A stretch of 64,000 bases of DNA from Cacajao melanocephalus (GCA_963573385.1 CAUYLG010051230.1:1-64000), one strand, 5' to 3'. Numbered from the stretch's first letter, positions 38,769-59,677 are shown. The notes: generated by a model not told the origin, from the sequence alone. Made by a program: numbers and translations.

Positions 38769-38814
38769 ATCCAACTTTTAAAATGACCACAACATAAGAA
38801 AAAACTATTCTTTG

Positions 38815-38910
38815 TGAAAAGAAAGGTAAGAGAAAGAGAAAGAAGGAAGGAAAGTAAGAGGGGGAATGTTGGGGAAAGAGAGTGAGAGGGAGACAGAGAA
38901 AGCAAAAAGA
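38815..38910. repeat. Purine-rich low-complexity tract
   Basis: Nearly uninterrupted G and A in irregular GAAA/GGAA/GAGA units. Confidence 0.85.
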
Positions 38911-39515
38911 TGAGCAGGTCCTTCTTAGAAGAACACAGTGGGATGAGCATTCCAGGGTGAGGGTGTGGAGTGAATCAAGACCAGAAGCATGCCTCTCTCT
39001 GGGACCTGCACAAAGTTTGGTGTGACTTCTATCATGTGCAGGGGAGCAAGGGGGAGCGAGGAGGATGGGGCAGTGGGTGGATTGACTGGGACATGGGGCC
39101 AGAGCAGGAGGCCATGGTGAGACACTGGGCTTGAGTCTCCTCTTCATGAGGTGACTCCCAATGCACACTCTGAGCACAGGGTTTATAAAACAGGTATTTG
39201 TAAGCCAGGAGGCCCTGTGTACACACTTTAACGTCTCTCTGAGCCTCACTTTTCACAGTAATAGAAAGGGGTAGTTTAAATAATGGTAATTATAATTATA
39301 TTGAATAAAGGTCTTGCCAAGTAGTGACAGTTGCTCTAAACCTTCTTGTCTCCACACAACTCAGTGCCCATTCTCCCCCACATCCCCCATGGCTCACTGC
39401 TTTCTCAGATCCCAGGCCTCTGCTGCTTCCCCCTTGTAACAATGTGGATAAAGCTATGTGGGTTCCACAGAGTTACAAACAGGCATCTAATAACTACTTA
39501 TTACAAACATCTATT
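38911..39515. other. Intergenic, unique-looking
   Basis: Overlapping ORFs on both strands with no domain; no repeat named. Confidence 0.45.
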
Positions 39516-40650
<1,135 letters not shown>

Positions 40651-40749
40651 GATTGTCAAACATTTACCAGGACCCCACTGTTTGCAGTATGTTTATAAAA
40701 TGAAATATTAAGTATTATCATATTAACATTATAGAAAAACATTTTATAA

Positions 40750-41150
40750 TATAATTATGTATATACAGAAAAATGACCATGAAGCCTCACCTCACACCAT
40801 GCACAAAAAATTAACTCAAAACAAATCATAGACTTAAATGTAAGAGCTAAAACAATTAAACTTTTAGAAGTAAACATAGAAGTAAATCTTTAGGACTTTG
40901 GACCAGACAGATTTCTTTTAAAAATGTGGTTCGTAAAGAAAAAATTGATAAAACAGACCTCATCAAAATTGAAAACGTTTGCACTTCAAAAGATACTGTT
41001 AAGAAAATGGAAGGACAGGAAAAAACACTGGGAGAAAATATCTGCAAAACACATTTATGATAAAAAGCTGGTACCAGAATTTAGAGAGTGCTTGTACAAC
41101 TCAATTGTAAAAAAACAAACAACTCAGTCAAAAATAGGCACATGCTTTCA
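40750..41150 (+). repeat. Old LINE-1 ORF2 fragment, sense
   Basis: The plus-strand peptide at 40924-41157 keeps L1 ORF2 carboxy-terminal style. 'catagacttaaatgtaagag' is a typical L1 word. Confidence 0.8.
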
Positions 41151-41395
41151 TTTATAAGTGGAAGCTAAATAATAAAAACACAGGGACACAAAGAGGGGAA
41201 CAGCAGACACTGGAGCCTACTTAAAGGTGGAGGGTGGGAGGAGGAACACGTTCAGAAAAAATACTTATTGGGTACTATGCTTAGTACCTGTGTGAGGAAA
41301 CAATCTGTACACCAAAGCCCTGTGACACAAGTTCACCTATATAACAAACCTGCACATGTACCACAGAATCTAAAACAAAAGTTAAAAGAAAAAAA
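41140..41395 (+). repeat. LINE-1 3' UTR, sense
   Basis: 'catttataagtggaagctaa', 'ggagggtgggaggagga' and 'aacaaacctgcacatgtacc' give the L1 3' end. Confidence 0.85.
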
Positions 41396-41399
41396 AGAG

Positions 41400-41675
41400 A
41401 CACAAAGCCTCAATGACAGGGAGGAATAATTTTTTCTCTATTTCCAGTATATTGCACAGCTTGGTGAATATAGTAAATAATAATATGCTGTACATTTCAA
41501 AATTGCTATGAGTAAATTTCAAATATTTTTAACACAAAATATAAGTATTTGAGGTGATGGATATGTTAATTAGCTTGATTTGATTATTCCACATTGTTTT
41601 TATACATTATAACAAACCTTTGTATACAACAATAGTTTGTCAATTTACAATTACAAAATGAAAGTTAAAAATAAT
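41400..41675 (+). repeat. Second LINE-1 3' UTR fragment, sense
   Basis: 'gaggtgatggatatgttaat' followed by 'tagcttgatttgattattcc' is the conserved L1M-type 3' UTR end. Confidence 0.8.
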
Positions 41676-41689
41676 AAGCAAAAATATAT

Positions 41690-42073
41690 TAACAGACCTT
41701 TCACCAAAGAAGATACATGAAAAGCTAACAAAGTATGAAAAGATGCTCAGCATCATTAGTCATTAGGGAAATGTAATTGCAAATTAAAGCCACAATGAGA
41801 TGCCATTTCACACACACTGGAAGGGCTATAATAATAAGACACACAACACCAAGTGTTAGCAAGGGTGTGGAGAAAATAAGCCCTCATGCATTGCTGGTGG
41901 GGATAAAAAATGGTATAGCTGCTTTGGAAGATGGGTTTAGCATTTCCTCAAAATGTTAAATACAGTGTTCATCTGACATAGCCATTCCATTTCTAGGGAC
42001 ATATCCAAGAGAAATGAAAACATATGTTCACAAAAAAGATTGCACATGCTTACAACAGCAATATTTATTAATG
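41690..42073 (+). repeat. Old LINE-1 ORF2 end, sense, left part
   Basis: 'atgctcagcatcattagtca' and 'tcatgcattgctggtgggga' are conserved ORF2-end words. The element is split by a MaLR LTR and resumes at 42438. Confidence 0.85.
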
Positions 42074-42437
42074 TGATTTGGCTCTGTGTCCCCACCCAAA
42101 TCGCATGGCAAACTGTAATCCTCACATGTGGAGGGAGGGATCTGGTGGGAGGTGATTGGATCATGGCGGTGGTTTCCTCCTGCAGTTCTCATGATAGTCT
42201 ATGAGTTCTCACAAGATCTGATGGGTTTAAAAGTGTTTGGCAGTTCCCACCTTGTACTCTCTCTCTGCCTGCCACCATGTAAGACTTGCCTTGCTTCCCC
42301 TTCACCTTCCACCATGATTGCAAGTTTCCTGAGGCCTCCTGAGCTGGTGGAACTGTTAGTCAGTTAAAGGTCTTTTGTTTATAAATCACCCAATCTCAGG
42401 TAGTATCTTTACAGCAGTGTGAGAACCAGCTGACACA
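42074..42437 (+). mobile_element. Solo LTR of the MaLR family (MSTA/MSTB-like)
   Basis: A 364-bp LTR in sense orientation: 'tgatttggctctgtgtcccc', 'gtgggaggtgattggatcat', 'tgattgcaagtttcctgagg' and 'agcagtgtgagaacc', ending 'tgacaca'. It inserted into an old L1. No internal retroviral gene is present. Confidence 0.92.
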
Positions 42438-42720
42438 TTCATAAAAGCCAAAAAGCAGAAATGTAAATATCTATCACATGGCAAATGAATAGACAAAATG
42501 TATATCCATACAATGGAATGTTATTGGGCAATAGGAAGGAGAATCGCTGACACAGGCTGTGTAACGAGTGAACCTCAAATGCATGTGCTGAGCAAAAGAA
42601 GTCAGACACAAGAAACCATGTTACAAGATTCCACGTATATGAAATGCCCAAAAAGGATAAATTTATAGAGGCAAAAAGTAGATCAATAGTTGGCTGGGGC
42701 TGGGAACAGAGAATAACTGT
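42438..42720 (+). repeat. Old LINE-1 ORF2 end, sense, right part
   Basis: Resumes 'ttcataaaagccaaaaagca' and continues with 'tacaatggaatgttattggg' type words, completing the L1 interrupted by the solo LTR. Confidence 0.82.
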
Positions 42721-42722
42721 AA

Positions 42723-43119
<397 letters not shown>

Positions 43120-43254
43120 CACGTTTCTTATCTTTAAAACTAAAGAGTTGTACTAAATGACATAAAAGTCCGTGAAAGTCTGTGAATTCCTTAGATGATT
43201 CCTAGTGCTCCTTGAAGTATTCAAACGCTAAGAATTATGATTTCTGCTTGTGAC

Positions 43255-44956
43255 CAAGATGGAGCAGGCTTGTTTCCTCCCAGGTCCCTTTTCTTACAAC
43301 TTAAAAAACCCCTGAACATTACAAAGCATAGAAGACTGAACAGTGGGGAGAAATGTGACTTCCTAAGAAACTTGGGACTTGAGGAATGACATAGCACTGA
43401 GTTCTCTGGGTTTCCTTATTGTCTCCCATATATTCTGGACATGGAGCTGCAGGAGCCTCCAACCTGGAGCTCCCAACAGGCACAGATTTTTAAAAAACTG
43501 CTAGGAAAGCCTCTTCCCCCTAACCAAAAGCCTGGGAAAGGGGTAGCCAAACTAGAGAAAACCTTTGTGGCACTACATGTTGTACTCTAGCCAAATACCA
43601 ACCGCAAAATCTCACAACCCTCCCTCCCCAACAGCACATGCACACACACGTAATTTCAGTGGGGACAAGCAGGACGCTGCTTTCCATCCTGCCCAGCCCA
43701 CACTCGTGGAAGTGGGCAGCAGTGCTTCTCTGATTACTCTGCTCGATGATGGCAGTGTCAGCAGGGCCAAGGGAGATGCTAACCTTCCATCCCCCATCTG
43801 GCAGAAGCAGGCTCTGTTCCAATTCTTCCACTGGGTGGTGTTTGGAGCGGCTGAGCAGAGAACTGATCTACCATACCCTGCTCTGTGGAAACATGCAGTT
43901 CCCAGATCCCCTGCTAGGACCGAGGTAGCTGTGTTAGCAGGGTTCAGCAGTGCCCTGAGCCTCCACCTTCACCCGGCATTAATGAGAATGAACAAAGCAA
44001 CGCAAATTAGGGCTAGTAAGTGCTCCCCTTTCCCCCCACGCCTGACCTCAGTAGGGCCTAGTGGGGAACTAAACCTCCCCAACTACTCAGCAGCAAAAAG
44101 ACTAAACAAGATGGCATGAAGCAGAACTGGTAGGCTGTCTTGTCTCCCCACCTCTTGGTGTCAGTGGAGACCCAACGAGGAACTGATCCTCCACCCTGCC
44201 CAGCATCAATGAGACTGAATAAAGCAGTGAGGTAGGGCTAGCCACTTAACTTTCCACCTCCCTACCAGTGTCAGAGAGACCCAGCAAGGAGCAGAGCTTA
44301 CACCTCCACTCAAGGGAGGCCATGTCTGTTGGTACCCCACTTTCACCCAGAGGTATCAGCAAGACCCAAGGTATCAATGAGACACAGTGGGAATTGAACT
44401 TCCACCCCACCATCGTTAAAAAGGCAGTGTGAATCAATGCTCTATTTTTGCCAGAGTGATGTTGGTGGGGCCCAGCTGGAAAATAAACATAGGCACCAAT
44501 CTGCTGCACACACTACACTTCAATAGAGGGATTACTTGCTAAATAAGAATAATAACAAAAGAATGAAAGATAATTAAATAGGGCTTAAAATCTCCTAAAA
44601 TATATTTAAATGTTTAGATACAGTAAAAATACCATTTGCCATAGCAAGAACCAGGAAAATCTCAGCTTTAATAAGAAAACACAATCAACATATGTCAACA
44701 TGAGATGAATCAGATGTTAGAATTATCTGACAAAGATTTTATAGTAGCCATCATAAAAATGTTTCAATAAGAAATTAAAGATCTCTTGAATTTTTTTTAA
44801 ATAAAAGGTTTTATCAGAGACTTAGAAGTTATAAAAAATAATCAAATGAAAATCATGTAACTGTAAACTACAATAACTGAAGTAAAGAATTTGTTGGATA
44901 GGCTTAATAGAATGGAGGTGATCAAGGATAAAATTAGTGAACTTGAGGAGAGATGA
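43255..44956 (+). repeat. Old LINE-1 5' region, sense (host element, part 1)
   Basis: 'gaccaagatggagcaggctt' starts an old L1 5' UTR. Between about 43900 and 44450 an imperfect tandem pattern recurs ('ggaactgatcctccaccctg', 'atgagactgaataaagca'). From about 44640 it becomes ORF1-like and AT-rich. It is the 5' half of the L1 that later hosts the large double insertion. Confidence 0.7.
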
Positions 44957-45197
44957 AAACACATGATTTTGCTCTCTGTCTGTTATGGGTGTATAGGAAT
45001 GCTTGTGATTTTTGCACATTGATTTTGTATCCTGAGACTTTGCTGAAGTTGCTTATCAGCTTAAGGAGATTTTGGGCTGAGTCGATGGGGTCTTCTAAAT
45101 ATATAATCATGTAGTCTGCAAATACAGACAATTTGACTTCCTCTTTTCCTAATTCAGTTAGCCTTTCTCTGGGCATTAGAGCAAGAACCTTTTTCAA
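44957..45197 (-). mobile_element. Short antisense LINE-1 ORF2 fragment without a 3' end
   Basis: The minus-strand peptide over this span reads as the L1 reverse transcriptase region (KEEVKLS, then [20 protein letters not shown]), less diverged than its host. The catalytic box reads FADY in place of FADD. There is no L1 3' UTR or antisense poly-T, but an A-rich stretch follows on the plus strand. Confidence 0.85.
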
Positions 45198-46185
45198 AAA
45201 GGAAAAAAAAGAGAGAAAAAGAATAAATAACCAGTATCAGAAATGAAGCAGGCATACCAAAAGGATGTTACATATAACTCTAGCCTCATAAATTCAACAA
45301 CATATAAAAAATGGACTTAAAAACCACGAACTGCCAAAACTCAACCAATATGAGATAGATAATGTGACTAGTATAATAACCATTAAAAATATTAAACTTG
45401 TAAATAGCAGGCTCCTCACAAAGAAATCTTCAAGGATCAGAAGGTTTCATTGGAGAATTCTACCAAATATTTAAAAAAGAATTAGTGCTAATTTTGTACA
45501 ATATCTTCCAGAAAGTAGAAAAGGGAGCACTTCCTAACTCACTTTTTGAGGCTGGTATTATCCTGTCATCAAAATCAGAGAGGCAGACAGTATAAACAAA
45601 GAAAACAAAAGGCCATGAAAAGTCCTCAACAAAACATTAGTAATAAAACAATGTATAAAATAATTGTACACCATGAAAAAATGGGATTTATTCCATGTAT
45701 GAAAAGCTGTTTGAACATTCGAAAATCCACCAATGTAATTCACCATATTAACAGGCTAAGGAAGAATACCATATAATCATACCAGTAGGTACAGAAAAAT
45801 CATTTGACAAAATTCAACATCTGTTCATGATGAAAAACTCTTGGCAAAGTAGAAACAGACAGGTAGGAACAGACAGTCCTCAACATGATAAAGAGCATGC
45901 TCAAAGCCTAGAGATAACATACTTGATGATGAAAGAATGAATGCTTCCCCCTAAAATAAGAAACATGGGAAGGCTGTACATTCTCATCATTCTTATTCAA
46001 CATACAACTGAGATAAAGGCATATAGATAGGAAAGGAAGAAATGAAACAGTCTCTATTTGCTGATGATATGATTGTCTACATAGAACATCCCAAGGAAAT
46101 CTAACAAAAAGCCTCCTAGTATTAATAAATGAGTTCAGCAAGTTTGCAGGAACAAGATCAATGCACAAAAATAAATTGTGCTTTA
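45198..46185 (+). repeat. Old LINE-1 ORF2, sense (host element, part 2)
   Basis: 'tcattggagaattctaccaa', 'atgggatttattccatgtat' and 'tctctatttgctgatgatat' are ORF2 reverse-transcriptase words. It stops at 'aagatcaatgcacaaaaata' and resumes at about 59795, where the same L1 position continues. Confidence 0.85.
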
Positions 46186-52532
<6,347 letters not shown>

Positions 52533-53156
52533 TGGAGGTTAGGGCCAAGATGGCTGATAAGAAGTAGCTACAGGGTGTGGCACTCACAGAGATGGACAAA
52601 AGGGGTGAGTAAATACAGCACCTTCAACTGAAACATCCAGGTGCTCACACTGGGACTGATCAGAGAAATTGCTCAACCCACAGAGAACATAGAAAAGCAG
52701 GGCAGGATATCAGCCCACCCAAGGGCAACACAGAGCCAAGGGAACCCCCTCACCCAGCCAAGAGAAACAGTGAGTGAATGTGTAACGCAGAGAAACCATA
52801 CTTCTCCCACAGATTTTTGCAACCCTCATATCAGGAGATCTACTCAGGAACCCACTCCACCAGTGCCTTGGGTCTGCCACACAGAGCTGTGTGGAGTCCC
52901 AGGCAGAACAGTTGCTCAGGCATGCACGGAGGCCTAGGAGCTTTATCTAATCCACTCTGGGATCCTTGGTAAAGGTGATTACAACTCAGGCAAGATGGGA
53001 GGTCCATACATACCCCTAGGAAGAGGGCTGAATCCAGGAAACAGAGCAGTCAGTTTGTGGGCCCCACTTCCATGGAACCGCACAAGATAAGACCAGATGG
53101 CTTGGAATTCCAGCCAGCCACCAGCAACAGGTTAGCACCTACCTGAGACAGGGTAG

Positions 53157-54290
53157 AGCTCCCAGGGGAGGGATGGGGTGCCACTTTCGTTGTTTAGATG
53201 ACTCAGCTGTTTCAGCCTGTGGGCTTTGGAGTGTCCAAATGGACTGGACAAGAAATGGATTCCCCAGCACAGCACAGCTGCTTTACCAAAATGTGGCCAG
53301 ACTCCTTCTTTAAGTGAGACCCTGATCTGCTCCTCCTCACTGGGCTGGACCTCCCATCTGGGGCCTCCAGTCACCCTCACCCTTATTCTACTTAAAGAGT
53401 TGTGATTTCTCCCTGGGACGGAGTGCCTGGGGGAAGGGGCAGGCCACCACCTGTGTTGAATGACTCAGCCATTCCAACCTGTGGGCTTTAGAGAGTCCAA
53501 ATGGACTAGACAAGAAAGGGATCTCCCAGCATAGCACATCTGCTTTGCCAAAATGTGGTCAGACTGCTTTTTAAGTGGGACCCTGATTCATTCCTCTTCA
53601 CTGGCAGGATCTCCCATCTGGGACCTTCAGCCACTCCAACTCATATCCTACGACTGACAGAATTCAGATTTCTCCCTAGGACAGAGTGACCACGAGGAGG
53701 GGCAGGCTGCCACCTTCGCTGTTTTGGTCACTAGGGTATACCAGCCTGTGGGCTTTGAAGAGTCCAAACAGACTGGGGAGGAGGCAACACTCCAGCATAG
53801 TATGGCTGCTCTGCCAAGGCATGGCCAGGCTGCTTCTTTAAATGGGACCCTGATTCATTCCTCCTTGCTGGGCAGGACCTCCCAGCCAGGGCCTCCAGTC
53901 ACCCCTACCAGTGTTCTATGGCTGACAGAGTTCTGTTTTCTTTCCGGGACAGAGTACCCAGCAGCAGGGATGGGAGGGCAGTTGTGGGCAGCCACCTTTG
54001 CTATTTGGGCATCTCAGTCTTGGAGAGCCCAAACTGACTGGAGGCTGAAGGAATTCCCCCAACAAAGTACAGCTGTTCTACCGAAACATAGTCAGACTAC
54101 TTCTTTAAGCAGGTTCCTGGTCCTGTTCCTCCCAACTGGGGTCTCCAGCCACCTCCTACAGGTCTATATCCCCCTAGGATGGAGCTCCCAGAGAAAGGGG
54201 CAGGCTGCCATCTTTGCTGTTTTGCAGTCTTCACTGGTGATACTTCTAGGTACTGAAAAATCCAAAGTGACTAAGGTCTGGAGCAGATTC
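53157..54290 (+). repeat. Tandem array in the L1 5' UTR, about 4.5 units of 230-270 bp
   Basis: Units begin near 53157, 53414, 53676, 53945 and 54174, each with a 'gga(c/t)(g/a)gag' head followed by 'ggcaggc(t/c)(g/a)cca', 'cagcctgtgggcttt', 'gagtccaaa' and 'ggaccctgattcattcc'-type words. Units are clearly related but diverged. Confidence 0.85.
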
Positions 54291-57200
54291 AGAGCAAAGC
54301 ACAGAAGCCCTATGGAAAAGTAGCCAGATTGTTAAAAGAAAAATGAGTAAACAAACAAAAACAAAACAAATCCACAGAAATTCCATCCAAAGGTCAGCAA
54401 CTTCAAAAATTGAAGGTAGATAAGCTCACAAAGATGAGAATCAGGACAAAAACACTAAAAACACAAAAAAAGCCAGAGGGCCCTCTTTCCTCCAAATGAC
54501 CACAGCACTTCTCCAACAAGGATTTAGAACTGGGCTGAGGATGAGATGGCTGAAATGACAGAAGTAGGCTTCAGAATGTGGATAAAAACAAACTTCACTA
54601 AGCTAAAGAAGCATGTTGTAACCCAATGTAAGGAAGCTAAAAATCATGGTAAAACAATGTAGGAGGTGACAGTCAAAATAACCAGTACAGAGAGGAACAT
54701 AACTAGCCTGATAGAGCTGAAAAACACACTACGAGAACTTCATAATGCAATCACAAGTATTAAAAGCAGAATAGACCAAGCAGAGGAAATAATCTTAGAG
54801 CCTGAAGACTGACTTTCTGTAATAAGACAGTCAGGCAAGAATAGAGAAAAGAAGAATAAAAAGGAATGAAAAAAATCTTTGAGAAACATAGGATTATGTA
54901 AAAAGAAACCAAATCTATGGTTGACTGAGATACCTGTAAGAGACAGAGAGAATACAACCAATTTGGAAAACATATTTCAGGATATCATCCAGGGGAACTT
55001 CCCCAACCTAGATAGACAGGCCAACGTTCACATTCAGGAAATGCAGAGAACCACCCCCATCTCCACAAGAAGATTATCCCCAAGACACAATCATAAAATT
55101 CTCCAAGGTCAAAATGAAAGAAAAAAATGTGAAGGTCAGCCAGAGAGAAAGGCCAGGTCACCTACAAAGAGAAGCCCAATAGACTAACAACAAACCTCTC
55201 AGTGGAAACCCTGTAAGCCAGAAGAGATTGGAGGCCAATATTCAACATTCTTAAAGAAAAGAAATTCCAACCCAGAATTTTATATCTGCCAAACTAAGCT
55301 TCATAAGCAAAAGAGAAATAAGATTATTTTCAGACGAGCAAATGCTGAGAGAATTCATTACCACCAGATCTGCTTTACAAGAGCACCTGAAAAAAAAACA
55401 CTAAATTTGGAAAGGAAAAATTGTTACCAGCCACTACAAAAACACTCTGAAGTACACAGACAAGTGACACTAGGAAGCAACCACATAAACCGGTCTGCAA
55501 AATAACCAGCTAGCATTATGATGAGAGGATCAAACTGACACATAACAATACTAATCTTAACCTTAAATGTAAATTGGCTAAATGCCCCAATTAAAAGACA
55601 CAGAGTGGCAAGCTGGATAAAGAACCAAGACCCATTGGTATGCTGTCTTCAGGAGACCCATCTCACGTGCAAAGACACACATAGGCTCAAAATAAAGTGA
55701 TGAAGGAAAATTTACCAAGCAAATGGAAAACACAAAAGTCCATGGTTGCAATTCTAGTTTTTGACAAATTGACTTTAAACCAACAAAGATTTAAAAAGAC
55801 AAAGAAGGATATTACATAATGGTAAAGGGTTCAATTCAACAAGAAGAGCTAACTATTCTAAATAGATATGTACCCAACACAGGAACACTCAGATTCATAA
55901 AGCAATTTCTTAGAGACCTTGAAAGAGGCTTAAGATTCCCACACAATAATTGTGGGACACTTTAACACCCCACTAACAATATTATACAGATCATTGAGAC
56001 AGAAAATTAAGAAAGATACTCAGGATCTGAACTCAGCTCTGGATCAAATGGACTTGATAGATATCTACAGAACTCTCCACCTTAAAACAACAGAATATAT
56101 GATTGTCTCATCTCCACATGGCACTTACTCTAAAACTGATCAAATAATTGGAAATAAAATACTCCTCAGCAAATGCAAAAGAACTGAAATCATAACAAAC
56201 AAATCTCTTGTATCACAACACAATCAAATTAGAACTCAAGACTAAGAAATCTACTCAAAACCATACAAGTACATGGAAATTGAACAACCTGCTCCTGAAT
56301 GACTCTTGGGTAAATAGTAAAATTAAGGAAGAAATCAAGAAGTTATTTGAAACTAATGAGAACAAAGATACAACCTACCAGAATTTCTGAGACACAGCTA
56401 AGGCACTGGTAAGACGGAAATTTATGACACTAAATACCCACATCAAAAGTCTAGAAAGATCCCAAGTTAACAACCTAACATCACAACTAAAAGAACTAGA
56501 GAACCAAGAGAAAACAAACTCCAAAGCTAGCAGAAGACAAGAAATAACCAAGATCAGAGCTGAACTGAAGGAGACAGAGACACAAAAAAGCCTTCAAAGG
56601 ATCAACGAATACAGTAGCAGACTTTTTGAAAAAAATTAACAAAATAGACCACTACCTAGACTAATAAAGAAGAAAAGAGAAAAGATTTAACTAAACACAA
56701 TCAGAAATGATAAGGGAGATATTACAATTGACCCCACAGAATACTAATAACCATAAGAGACTACTAAAAACACCTCTATGCACACAAACTAGAAAATTTA
56801 GAATAAATGAATAAATTCCTGAACACATACACCCTCCCAAGACTGAACCAAGAAGAAACTGAATCCCAGAACAGACTAATAACAAATTCTGAAATTGAAG
56901 CAGTAATCATCTACCAACCAAGAAAAAGCCCAGGACCAGAAGTATTCATAGCTGAATTCTACCAGATGTACAAAGAAGAGCTGGTACCATTCCTACTGAA
57001 ATTATTCCAAAAAATTAAAAAGGAAGGACTCCTCCTTAACTCATTCTATGAGGCCAGCATCATCCTGAAACCAAAACCTAGCAGAGATAAAAGAAAAAAA
57101 TAAATCTTCCAGCCAATACACTTCATGAGCATCAGTGCAAAAATCCTCAACAAAATACTGGCAACCCAAACCTAGCAGTACATCAAAAAGCTTATTGACC

Positions 57201-59478
57201 ATGATCAAGTAGGCTCCATCCCTGAGATGCAACGTTTGTTCAACATATATCAACAAATGTGATTCATCACATAAACAGAACTAAAGACAGAAACCACATG
57301 ATTGTCTCAATAGATGCAGAAAAGGCTTTCACTAAAATTCAACATCCCTTCATGTTAAAAACTCTCAATGAATCAGGTATTGAAGGAACATATCTCAAAA
57401 TAATAAGAACATATCATATATGACAGACCCATAGCCAATATCATACTGAATAGGCAAAAGTTGGAAGCATTCCCTTTGAAAAGCAGCACAAGAAAAGGAT
57501 GCCCCCTCTCATCACTCCTATTGAACATAGTATGAGAAGTTCTGGCTAGAGCAATCAGGCAAGAGAAAGAAACAAAGAGTATTCAGATAGGAAGAGAGAA
57601 AGTCAAATTATCTTTGTTTGCAGATGACATAATCCTATGTCTAAGAAACTCCATTGTCTCAACCCAAAAGCTTCTTAAGCTGATAAGCAACTTCAGGAAT
57701 GTCTCAGGATATAAAAATTAATGTGTAAAAATTGCTAGCATCCCTATACACCAACAACAGGCAAAGCAGGGAGCCAAATCATGAATGAAATTTCATTCAC
57801 AATTGCCACAAAAACAATAAAATACCTAAGAATACAGCTAGAAGAAGTGAAGGATCTTTACTAGGAGAACTACAAACCACTGGTCAAAGTAATCAGTGAT
57901 GACACAAATGAAAAAATATTTCATGCTCATGGATAGGAAGAATCAATATTACAAAAATGGTCCTAATGCCCAAAGCAATTTATAGATTCAATGCTATTTC
58001 CATTAAACTACCATTGACATTCTTCACAGAATTAGAAAAAAACTATCTTAAAATTCATATGAAATCCAAAAAAAGCCCAAATAGCCAAGGCAATCCTAAC
58101 CCAAAAGAACAAAACTGGAGACACCACGCTACCCAACTTCAAACTGTACTACAGGGCTACAGTAAGCAAAACAGCATGGTACTGGTATAAGAACATATAC
58201 ACAGACCAATAGAACAGAATAGAGATCCTAGAAATAATACCACACACCTAACACCATCTGATCTTTGACAAACCTCACAAAAACAAGCAATGGGGAGAGG
58301 ATTCCTTATTTAATAAATGATGCTTGGAGAACTTACTAGCCATATGCAGAAAACTGAGACGGAATCTCTTCTTTACACCATATACAAAAATCAACTCAAG
58401 ATAGATTAAAGACCTAAATGACTTTAAACCTAAATGTCTTTGACATAAAACCCAAAACCATAAAAACCCTAGAAGAAAGCCTAGGCAATACCATTCAGGA
58501 TATAGCACAGGCAGATTTCATGGCAAAAATGCCAAAAGCAATTGCAACAAAAGCAAAAATTTACAAATGGAATCTAATTAAACTAAAGAGCTTCTGGACA
58601 GCAAAAGAAACTATCAATAGAGTAAACAGACAATCTAAAGAATGGGAGAAAACTTTTGCAATCTATGCATCTGACAAAAGTCCAATATCCACCATCTATA
58701 AGGAACTTAAGCAAATTTACAAGAAAAGAACAAACAACCTCATTAAAAAGTGGACAAAGGACATAAATAGACACTTTTCAAAAGAAGACATACATGTGGC
58801 CGATAAACATATGAAAAAAGTTCAACATCACTGATCATTAGAGAAATGCAAATCGAAACCATAATGAGATACTATCTCATACCATCAGAATGGCTATTAT
58901 TAAAAAGTCAAAAAACAACAGATGCTGGTAAGGCTGTGGAGAAAAAAAGGAATGCTTTTACACTGTTGGTAAGAGTGTAAATTAGTTCAGCCATTGTGAA
59001 AGACAGTGTGGTGATTTCTCAAAGACCTAAAGGCAGAAATGCCATTCAACCCAGCAATCCCATTACTGGGTACATACCCAGAGGAATATAAAACTTTCCC
59101 TATTATAAAGACATATGCATGCACATGTTCATTGTAGCACTATTCGTAATAGCAAAGACATGGAATCAACCTAAATGTCCACCAGTGATAGACTGGATAA
59201 AGAAAATGTGGTACATGTATACCATGGAATACTATGCAGTCATAAAAGGGAATGAGATCTTGTCCTCTGCAGGTACATGGATGGAGCTAGTGGACCTTAT
59301 CCTTAGCAAACTGATTCAGGAAGAGAAAACCAAATACCACATGTTCTCTCTTATAAGTGGGAGCCAAATGATGAGAATACATGAACACATAGAGGGGAAC
59401 AACACACACTGCAGCCTACAAGAGGGCAGAGGGTGGAAGGAGGGAAAGGATCAGGAAAAATAACTAATAGATAGTGAT

Positions 59479-59677
59479 GATCAATGATGTTGAACTTTTT
59501 CCATATGTTTATTGGCCACATGTATGTCTTCTTTTGAAAAGTGTCTATTTATGTCCTTTATCCACTTTTTAAGGAGGTTGTTTGTTCTTTTCTTGTAAAT
59601 TTGCTTAAGTTCCTTATAGATGGTAGATATTGGACTTTTGTCAGATGCATAGATTGCAAAAGTTTTCTCCCATTCTT
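59479..59677 (-). repeat. Inverted 199-bp copy of L1 ORF2 end
   Basis: Reverse complement of 58638-58836 with only about six differences by hand. It interrupts the 3' UTR between 'gaaaaataactaatag' and 'taatacctgggtgatg', words that are nearly contiguous in ordinary copies. Confidence 0.95.

Noticed and set aside
42074..42437. A provirus at the MaLR LTR
   Set aside because: Only one LTR is present, with L1 sequence on both sides. No internal genes remain.
43565..44119. 184-codon plus-strand ORF
   Set aside because: It lies in an old L1 5' region with no known product.
53724..54323. 199-codon ORF
   Set aside because: It lies within the tandem 5' UTR of an L1, before ORF1. The repeated words in the peptide mirror the DNA monomers.
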